NCBI GenBank assembly: GCA_902488725.1
Contig: CABTXO010000075.1
Coordinates: 1 to 7,281 of the forward strand
DNA from: an uncultured Bacteroidales bacterium
GTDB taxonomy: Bacteria; Bacteroidota; Bacteroidia; Bacteroidales; UBA932
DNA: 7,281 nt
Reading direction: 5' to 3'
Position 1 is the stretch's first letter; each line of letters begins with the position of its first letter. Shown here in pieces: positions 1-7,281 of the stretch. Made by a program: the position numbers and the translations under genes. The notes beneath the pieces are model-generated. The model was not told the origin of the DNA and searched no databases. It was given only the letters and a program-made list of their open reading frames with translations.

Positions 1-110
1 ACAGCCGTATCTATCTTTCATCTTTTGTGGCGTTCTGCCACACCGCACAGCCTTGCTTTGAGTTGGCCGTCACGGAAGCTGCAGGAACGGGACTCGTCGA
101 TACAAGATTT

Positions 111-142
111 CTTGGAGTTGACAGGCAATATTCCTACTTTTG
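111..142 (+). promoter_or_regulatory. Bacteroidota-type promoter of the glycosyltransferase operon
   Basis: A -33-like element CTTG (111-114) is followed by exactly 20 nt and then TACTTTTG (135-142), which matches all fixed positions of the Bacteroidota -7 consensus TAnnTTTG. Transcription would be expected to start roughly 7 nt downstream, near 149. That leaves a leader of about 50 nt to the ATG at 200, or about 30 nt to the GTG at 179. The same element pair with the same 20-nt spacer occurs ahead of uvrA, which strengthens the call. It is motif-based only. Confidence 0.6.
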
Positions 143-149
143 TAAAGTA
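135..149. repeat. Perfect 6-bp inverted repeat over the -7 element
   Basis: TACTTT (135-140), spacer TGT, AAAGTA (144-149) form a perfect inverted repeat. Its left arm lies inside the proposed -7 element and its right arm falls at the expected transcription start. The position would suit a small operator for a dimeric regulator. A 6-bp repeat in AT-rich promoter DNA can also arise by chance, so its function is unproven. Confidence 0.35.
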
Positions 150-199
150 AATGTACCTCGTACTACGTAAACAACTCAGTGGAACCACACAACGACGGC

Positions 200-1156
200 A
201 TGCAACACCAGAACGACCCGAAGATTTCCATCCTCGTCCCGATCTACAAAGTCGAGCGGTACATCCGTCAATGCGCAGAAAGCCTGTTCTCGCAAACCTG
301 GCGGAATCTTGAATACATATTCATGGATGACGGAAGCCCGGATGCTTCCGTGCAGGTGCTGCAGGAGGTGCTGGAGCGCTTCCCGGACCGCAAGGAGCAG
401 GTCCGGATCCTCCAACAGCCCAACAAGGGACTCCCGCAGGCCCGGATGACCGCCCTCCGCGCGGCCACCGGCGACTTCATCATCCATGTGGATTCTGACG
501 ACTGGGTGGAAAAGGACTACATCCGCCTGCTGGCGGAAAAAGCGCTGGAGACCGGTGCCGATGTCGTGTACTGCGACTATTTCATGGAATATGAAGACCG
601 GCCGACAAAGATCCGCCGCGAAGCCGACCTGGATCCGGAAACCGGAGCAGCCGCGCTGAAGGCGATGCACAATTCCAAGATCCTCGGCTACATGTGGAAC
701 AAACTGGTCAAGCGTTCGCTGTACCACCTGGACACGATGATCGTTCCCGCATACGGCTTCCACGAGGACATGGTCTTCCAGACCCAGATCCTCGTCCATG
801 CCCGGAAGTGCGTCCATCTGCCGGAGGCGCTCTACCACTACCGCCACACCCGGAAAGGAGCCCTGACCCGCTCTTCCCTGATGACCTCCCGGCTGCATTC
901 CGCGAAGAACATGCTGCATCTGTACGACAGCCTGCCGAAAGACACCGGGCCGCTCCCCGTCTGCGGAATCGACATGCTGATGCGCGCCGGCTGGTACCTC
1001 TGCATCACCCTGCGCTTCCGCGAACTCGGACGGCACCCCGATGCCGTGAAAATTCTGGCGGAGAAACCGACAATCCGGGACTGCCGCATTCCGGCTTTCA
1101 AGCAGCACTACACCAAGTTCTGCTGCAAGGTCCTGCGCCTCCTCAAGAAATCCTAG
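200..1156 (+). CDS. GT2 family (GT-A fold) glycosyltransferase
   Basis: Predicted cytosolic glycosyltransferase of family 2, which would transfer a sugar from a nucleotide-sugar donor during polysaccharide assembly. It has 318 aa from the ATG at 200. The N-terminal half is a classic GT-A domain: the first beta strand has KISILVPIYK (about residues 8-17), the nucleotide-binding motif DDGSPD is at 43-48, the DxD-type metal site D98-S-D-D101-W lies near the middle, and HED (188-190) fits the catalytic-base region. The C-terminal part is basic and helical, with no clear membrane segment or signal peptide. An in-frame GTG at 179 would add seven residues. I prefer ATG 200 because family members usually start only a few residues before the first strand; neither start has a Shine-Dalgarno sequence. 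It is the first gene of the operon, 9 nt ahead of the GT4 gene. Donor and acceptor cannot be read from sequence. Confidence 0.92.
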   Translation: MQHQNDPKISILVPIYKVERYIRQCAESLFSQTWRNLEYIFMDDGSPDASVQVLQEVLERFPDRKEQVRILQQPNKGLPQARMTALRAATGDFIIHVDSDDWVEKDYIRLLAEKALETGADVVYCDYFMEYEDRPTKIRREADLDPETGAAALKAMHNSKILGYMWNKLVKRSLYHLDTMIVPAYGFHEDMVFQTQILVHARKCVHLPEALYHYRHTRKGALTRSSLMTSRLHSAKNMLHLYDSLPKDTGPLPVCGIDMLMRAGWYLCITLRFRELGRHPDAVKILAEKPTIRDCRIPAFKQHYTKFCCKVLRLLKKS

Positions 1157-1165
1157 TCCTCTCCG

Positions 1166-2251
1166 ATGCGGATCCTCTACTGCACTTCCTCCCTGGCCCG
1201 CGCCGGCGGCATCGAGCGCGTCCTGACCCGCAAGGCCAACTGGCTCAGCGCGGACGGAGCGGAAGTCCACATCGTGACCGCCAGGCAGAAAGGACGCAAG
1301 CCCTTCTTTCCCTTGGATCCTGGGGTGCACCTCGTTGATCTGCATCGCAGTTTCACGGGAACCTTCCGGGAACGGCTCCGCAAGGCCGTCTCCTCGATCG
1401 ATCCGGACATCTGCATTTCCCTGGGCGGAAAGGATGCATTTTTTCTGCCCGAAGCCGCTCAGGGACGCCCTTGCCTGGTCGAATACCACTTCTGCTACGA
1501 CAAGTTCTTCCTCAAATATCCGAAGCCGTACGCCTGGCTGCGGACCCGTCTCCGGGACAGGGCGTTCGGGAAATTCGACTGCCTGGTCGCCCTCACCCGT
1601 GCGGACAGACCCGCCTGGTCCCCGGTCATCCGCGACGTCCGTCAGATCTACAATCCGGTCACGACCGCCGCTCCGCAGGAATCGCCTGCAAGCCCGCTGG
1701 ATGCCAGACGCGTGATCGCGGTCGGGAGACTTGAAACGGAGAAGAATTTCGCAGACCTGATCCGCGCGTGGAGGCGTGTGGCATCCGCCCATCCGGACTG
1801 GAAGCTGGACATCTTCGGCGAAGGCAGCCAGCGGAACAAGCTGCAAGGACTGATCCGGGGACTGGGGCTGGAAGGCAAGGTCACCCTCTGCGGCGCTTCC
1901 GACGCCATCGCCGCCGAATATCTCCGGTCCTCGGCGTTAGTCCTGTGTTCCAGACGGGAAGGCTTCCCCCTCGTGCTGGTCGAAGGCTGTTCGGCAGGAC
2001 TCCCCCTCATCTCGTACGACTGCCCGACGGGTCCGTCCGAGATCATCGAGGACGGCGTGAACGGACTGCTTGTCAAGACGGGGGACACGGATCAACTGGC
2101 GGCTTCCGTCTGCCGCATCATCGAAGACGAGGCCCTGCGGAAAAACATGGGCGCAGCCGCCCTCCGCACCGCCCGGCGTTTCACCCCGCCGGTCGTCATG
2201 GGACAGTGGAAAGCGCTGTTCGCCGAACTGACGGCCGGAAAACATCGCTGA
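1166..2251 (+). CDS. GT4 family (GT-B fold) glycosyltransferase
   Basis: Predicted retaining glycosyltransferase of family 4, 361 aa, which is normal length. The N-terminal acceptor domain opens with MRILYCTSSLARAGGIERV, where the glycine-rich GGIERV (14-19) is the usual GT4 loop. The C-terminal donor domain begins with VGRLETEKNF (from residue 186), followed by a GEGSQRNKL segment (from 218). It carries the family's E-x7-E signature (E265 and E273 within EGFPLVLVE), which contacts the nucleotide sugar. The downstream run with PTGPSEII and GVNGLLV is also typical. There is no signal peptide or clear transmembrane helix, so it probably acts at the inner face of the inner membrane. The ATG at 1166 is the natural start, just before the first beta strand. 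It sits between the GT2 and propeller genes, with gaps of 9 and 2 nt. The sugar specificity is unknown. Confidence 0.93.
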   Translation: MRILYCTSSLARAGGIERVLTRKANWLSADGAEVHIVTARQKGRKPFFPLDPGVHLVDLHRSFTGTFRERLRKAVSSIDPDICISLGGKDAFFLPEAAQGRPCLVEYHFCYDKFFLKYPKPYAWLRTRLRDRAFGKFDCLVALTRADRPAWSPVIRDVRQIYNPVTTAAPQESPASPLDARRVIAVGRLETEKNFADLIRAWRRVASAHPDWKLDIFGEGSQRNKLQGLIRGLGLEGKVTLCGASDAIAAEYLRSSALVLCSRREGFPLVLVEGCSAGLPLISYDCPTGPSEIIEDGVNGLLVKTGDTDQLAASVCRIIEDEALRKNMGAAALRTARRFTPPVVMGQWKALFAELTAGKHR

Positions 2252-2253
2252 CC

Positions 2254-3159
2254 ATGGGACTGTTCTATTGCACAAACTTCAACATCCGGCTGCTCGAAAA
2301 ACAGGCCGGAGACGACTTGTTCTCGACTGCCGGCAAGGAAATCTACTGCCTGCTGTCGGACACGGGTCTCTTCAAACGGGAGCCGGTCTCGGTGCTCGCC
2401 GACCCTTTCCTGTTCACCCGCGACGGATTTCTGTTCCTCTTCTACGAACGGCAGGTCCGGCATTACGGCAAGGGAAAACTCTGGATGCGGAAGACGGATG
2501 ACCTGGTCCACTGGAGCGAAGAGACCGAAGTCCTGGACAAACCTTACCACCTTTCCTTCCCCTTCGTGTTCGAGGCGGACGGACAGGTGTGGATGATCCC
2601 CGAAACCGGCTACAATTTCAACATCCAGCTCTACCGGGCGGAGGACGAAACCCTGACCCGCTGGAAGCAGGAAAAAATCCTGGTGGACGACGGCGTCAAA
2701 TGGCGCGATGCCTCCGTCATCCGGAAAGACGGCGTGTGGTACCTCTTCGCGACCATCTGCGACGAAAATCCGACCGCCCTGCACCTCTTCGCCTCCGACC
2801 GGCTGGACGGCACCTACACCGAACACCCCAGCTCCCCGGTCTGCCGCGGCAAGGAATTCGGGCGCAACGGCGGCAGTGTCTTTGAATATGCGGGCGGCCT
2901 CTACCGTCCGGCACAGAACTGCCTCCGCGGCTACGGCAAGCAGCTTTCCATCGTCCGCATCGACCGCCTGACCCCGACCGACTACGCCGAAACCGTCGTG
3001 AAACGGGACATCATCGACACCTCGGATCCCTTCTACAGGTACGGCGGCCACCAGTTCAACTTTACGACTTTCCAGGGCAGGACCATCGTCTCGACCGACG
3101 CCCGCTGCCGCAACTACAACCTCATCGAATTGTTCAGAAGGCTTTCCGGACGGAAATAG
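2254..3159 (+). CDS. Stand-alone five-bladed beta-propeller protein (GH43-like / GINT1 N-terminal-like)
   Basis: This 301-aa protein reads as repeated propeller blades of the furanosidase (GH43-like) type. Blade-like segments, in order, are: VLADPFLF with D50, then GFLFLFYE; HLSFPFVFEADG followed by WMIPET (99-118); KWRDASVIRKDGVWYLFAT (149 onward, with D152); GRNGGSVFEYAGGLYRPAQN (203-222); and GGHQFNFTTFQGRTIVSTD (264 onward). From memory, this order of motifs (ADPF, SxPxVF with PE, D in blade three, RPAQ, Y-x-E near DYAETV) matches the N-terminal domain of plant glucosamine inositolphosphorylceramide transferase 1 and related bacterial proteins in glycan loci. There is no signal peptide, so it is probably cytosolic and not a secreted hydrolase. 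The in-frame open region reaches back to 1768, but that part overlaps the GT4 gene, so ATG 2254, 2 nt after the GT4 stop, is the start. Its reaction is unknown: glycan binding, or a glycan-modifying activity, are both possible. Confidence 0.85.
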   Translation: MGLFYCTNFNIRLLEKQAGDDLFSTAGKEIYCLLSDTGLFKREPVSVLADPFLFTRDGFLFLFYERQVRHYGKGKLWMRKTDDLVHWSEETEVLDKPYHLSFPFVFEADGQVWMIPETGYNFNIQLYRAEDETLTRWKQEKILVDDGVKWRDASVIRKDGVWYLFATICDENPTALHLFASDRLDGTYTEHPSSPVCRGKEFGRNGGSVFEYAGGLYRPAQNCLRGYGKQLSIVRIDRLTPTDYAETVVKRDIIDTSDPFYRYGGHQFNFTTFQGRTIVSTDARCRNYNLIELFRRLSGRK

Positions 3160-3162
3160 CCC

Positions 3163-4041
3163 CTAGCGCTCGAACCGGGATTTTTCCGGGAATATCTCCG
3201 CGAACGCTTCCAGCAGCTGCGCCCGGCAGCGCCGGAATTTTTCTTCCGGGAGGTGGACATCGTTGATGCACACCAGTTTCTTCCGGGGCCGCCGCAGATA
3301 GTCCGCCACCCGGGAAACGGAAGTGGCGGCCAGGGAGAAATGCTTGTTCGGCAGACGGCGGCAGCGGGCCTTTCCCTGATAGTAGAGATAATCCGTGAAC
3401 AGATACTGGTTGCAGTTGAATGCTGCCCGGGTGCGGGACAGCGACTGCAGAATGTCCGGCTCCACTTTCCGGAACAGGTCCGCGCTTTCGCTCCGGAGCA
3501 TCGGCATGCAGGTGTGCTGCGGCTGCACGAAGAACAGGCCGGGACGCATGCCGAGGGCCTTCCGGGCCAGCCGGTCGGAGTTCCACACCTGGTGCCTGAA
3601 CAGGCCCGCGCGGAAAAGTTTCTTCCGGAAGTTCACGGCCGGCATGCCGCCCGGATAGAAATCCTCCCCGGCCAGCGGTCCCACGGGAAAGATGTCGTCG
3701 TTGAAGTAGATGAACCGTTCGTCCAGCCCCGGAATCTTGTGCAGGAACATCTCGATCGTGGTGCTGTTGAACGTGGGGAGGTGCTCCTGCGGGATGATGT
3801 CCGCATGCAGCACGATGCGGAGCTGCCCCGGATCCACCCATGACGGCACCTGACTCTCCCGGGCCACCAGCAGGAACACGTTCCGGATGAAGGGCATGTT
3901 CAACTGGATCCCGCGCAACAGGAACTTCAGCGTCCCCCAGTCCCGGAAACGCTTGGCCATCATCGGTTCGCCGGCGAAATCCTGGTAGTCCTTCCGCCAC
4001 AACGGATCGTTTCCGTCCACAAACGTGATCAATGCATCCAT
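3163..4041 (-). CDS. Stealth-family sugar-phosphate transferase
   Basis: Predicted 292-aa member of the Stealth family, which includes bacterial capsule hexose-1-phosphate transferases and is related to the eukaryotic GlcNAc-1-phosphotransferase. All four conserved regions can be seen. CR1 is ITFVDGNDPLW (5-15). CR2 runs from about 33 to 118, with QVPSWV, VLHADIIP, LPTFNSTTIE (88-97) and the FIYFNDD motif (110-116). CR3 covers about 142-181, with FRHQVWNS and the PQHTCMPM segment containing H176. CR4 is near the C-terminus, with CINDVHLPEEKF and a final FPEKSRFE. It would form a phosphodiester-linked sugar in a surface glycan. There is no signal peptide. The start is ATG at 4041, 2 nt after the uvrA stop, so it is probably translated from the uvrA transcript. 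The open frame extends to 4671, but that part is inside uvrA and has no homology-like content. The 3' end faces the propeller gene across 3 bp. Confidence 0.92.
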   Translation of the reverse strand: MDALITFVDGNDPLWRKDYQDFAGEPMMAKRFRDWGTLKFLLRGIQLNMPFIRNVFLLVARESQVPSWVDPGQLRIVLHADIIPQEHLPTFNSTTIEMFLHKIPGLDERFIYFNDDIFPVGPLAGEDFYPGGMPAVNFRKKLFRAGLFRHQVWNSDRLARKALGMRPGLFFVQPQHTCMPMLRSESADLFRKVEPDILQSLSRTRAAFNCNQYLFTDYLYYQGKARCRRLPNKHFSLAATSVSRVADYLRRPRKKLVCINDVHLPEEKFRRCRAQLLEAFAEIFPEKSRFER

Positions 4042-4043
4042 AT

Positions 4044-6911
<2,868 letters not shown>

Positions 6912-6931
6912 TCCGAATTCGGGTTAGTCTG

Positions 6932-6962
6932 TAAAATTACGCATTTCGGGGGAATCCTGCAA
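6932..6962 (-). promoter_or_regulatory. uvrA: Bacteroidota-type promoter of uvrA
   Basis: Read on the minus strand, TTG (6962-6960) is followed by exactly 20 nt and then TAATTTTA (6939-6932), which matches TAnnTTTG at all fixed positions except the last. Transcription would start near 6925, giving a leader of only about 14 nt before the ATG at 6911. The TTG begins directly next to the stop codon of the upstream dehydrogenase gene. The short gap also allows read-through from that gene. No hairpin terminator is evident in the 51-nt gap. Confidence 0.55.
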
Positions 6963-7281
6963 TCATCCCTCCCTTTGGAAGGTCGGGCTGTCGAAGATGG
7001 TGTAGCGGTTGCGGATGGTCCGGGCCAGCGGAATGAGCCTCAAGAAGTCCTCATCGGTCCAAGTCACATTCTCGCGGATGGCGTTGAGCACGCCGATGCG
7101 CTCGAAGAATCCGCTCAGCCTCCCGTAGGCAGCCTCGTCCCTCCGGCAGTGCTTTTCGATCATCAGATGGGCCCAGGCCACCTGCAACCCGTGGATCGTG
7201 GCGCGTTCGGGGGAAGATTCATTGATGGGATGGCTGGTGGGGGGGTCCGGGACCCGGGGGCCGCGCAGGTCGGGGGAGGGC
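6963..7281 (-). CDS. C-terminal part of an iron-dependent dehydrogenase, probably sn-glycerol-1-phosphate dehydrogenase
   Basis: The last 105 codons of a gene that continues beyond the right edge of the window; the TGA is at 6965-6963. The segment TSHPINES (His codon at 7232-7230) followed by ATIHGLQVAWAHLM (His codon at 7193-7191) resembles the two histidine metal ligands of the iron-containing alcohol dehydrogenase / dehydroquinate synthase-like fold. The ending ARTIRNRYTIFD (its IRNRYTIFD part at 7016-6990) resembles the C-terminus of the AraM/EgsA type sn-glycerol-1-phosphate dehydrogenases, which reduce dihydroxyacetone phosphate to sn-glycerol-1-phosphate with NAD(P)H. A glycerol dehydrogenase or another family member is possible. 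A TTG at 7187 could be mistaken for a start, but the frame stays open to the window end and holds the metal-site motif upstream. The stretch nearest the edge is unusually proline-rich (see findings). Confidence 0.65.
   Translation of the reverse strand, partial: PSPDLRGPRVPDPPTSHPINESSPERATIHGLQVAWAHLMIEKHCRRDEAAYGRLSGFFERIGVLNAIRENVTWTDEDFLRLIPLARTIRNRYTIFDSPTFQREG

Larger units (their letters stand above)
1..178. other. Low-GC left-edge region, no supported gene
   Basis: This stretch is 46% GC by direct count over bases 1-180, much lower than the genes that follow. Three frames are open across most of it: + strand 3-170 ending in TAA, + strand 1-150 ending in TAA, and a minus-strand frame running left from 178. 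None has a recognisable motif. Their third-position GC is only about 40-50%, unlike the strongly GC-ending codons of the neighbouring genes. It could be the 3' tail of an upstream gene of different composition (the 3-170 frame gives the most protein-like product), a decayed element, or plain intergenic DNA. Its right-hand part carries the promoter of the glycosyltransferase operon. Confidence 0.4.

Noticed and set aside
151..312. Small + strand frame starting at ATG 151, as a leader peptide gene
   Set aside because: It overlaps the GT2 gene by over 100 bases in another frame, has no ribosome-binding signal, and its product shows no leader-peptide features.
176..1846. Long minus-strand open frame opposite the GT2 and GT4 genes
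   Set aside because: Same codon-register effect; it crosses two real genes and the gap between them without any recognisable motif.
1768..2253. N-terminal extension of the propeller gene back to 1768
   Set aside because: This part overlaps the GT4 donor domain, including its E-x7-E motif, and reads as low-quality arginine- and proline-rich protein. The propeller fold starts properly from the ATG at 2254.
3141..3160. Imperfect hairpin at the end of the propeller gene as an intrinsic terminator
   Set aside because: The stem is short and bulged, the loop is very small, and no T-run follows on either strand.
3175..3191. CCGGGA-TTTTT-CCGGGA as a terminator or repeat element
   Set aside because: It is a direct repeat, not an inverted one, so it forms no hairpin, and it lies in the C-terminal codons of the Stealth gene.
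3121..4020. Striking excess of TTCCGG/CCGGAA hexamers, considered as a possible DNA-uptake or recognition motif
   Set aside because: Many occurrences fall on Phe-Arg pairs (for example F32-R33, F138-R139, F143-R144, F148-R149 of the Stealth protein) encoded with the preferred TTC and CGG codons, so protein sequence and codon bias explain them.
7185..7187. TTG at 7187 as the start of a small 74-aa protein
   Set aside because: The frame stays open to the window edge, and the upstream residues include a metal-site histidine, so the piece is the C-terminus of a longer enzyme.
7243..7255. GGGTCC-G-GGACCC palindrome near the right edge
   Set aside because: It lies inside the dehydrogenase coding frame in very G-rich sequence, where short palindromes are expected, and has too small a loop for a functional hairpin.

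Overview
The window looks like a chromosomal segment from a GC-rich member of the Bacteroidota, probably Bacteroidales. Three things suggest this. Both start-of-operon regions carry a Bacteroidota-type promoter (a TTG-type -33 element, exactly 20 nt, then a TAnnTTTG-like -7 element). Shine-Dalgarno sequences are absent ahead of the genes. The UvrA resembles the Bacteroidota form. The genus cannot be fixed from sequence reading alone. The genes are clearly GC-rich, whereas the first 180 bases are 46% GC by direct count.

Layout. Bases 1-178 hold no gene I can support, but they contain the promoter of the first operon. Bases 200-3159 (+ strand) hold three tightly packed genes: a GT2 glycosyltransferase, a GT4 glycosyltransferase, and a stand-alone five-bladed beta-propeller protein of the GH43-like/GINT1-N-terminal type. 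Gaps are 9 and 2 nt, so this is almost certainly one operon. It is the downstream end of, or a short module within, a surface-polysaccharide locus. On the minus strand, from right to left, lie the C-terminal part of an iron-dependent alcohol dehydrogenase-fold protein, best matched to sn-glycerol-1-phosphate dehydrogenase (cut by the window end), then a 51-nt gap with a promoter, then uvrA (nucleotide excision repair), and 2 nt later a Stealth-family sugar-phosphate transferase gene. The two operons converge: the stop codons of the propeller gene and the Stealth gene are only 3 bp apart.

How the genes may work together. The two glycosyltransferases, the propeller protein and the Stealth phosphotransferase all belong to families found in capsule, LPS or exopolysaccharide assembly. 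They form a compact glycan cluster even though the Stealth gene is on the opposite strand and appears to be read through from uvrA. UvrA is a housekeeping DNA-repair protein and probably marks the chromosomal side of the cluster boundary. The most unusual points are the uvrA-Stealth transcriptional coupling, the near-overlapping convergent 3' ends, and the poorly characterised propeller protein. I see no CRISPR array, tRNA, rRNA, intact insertion sequence or phage gene.
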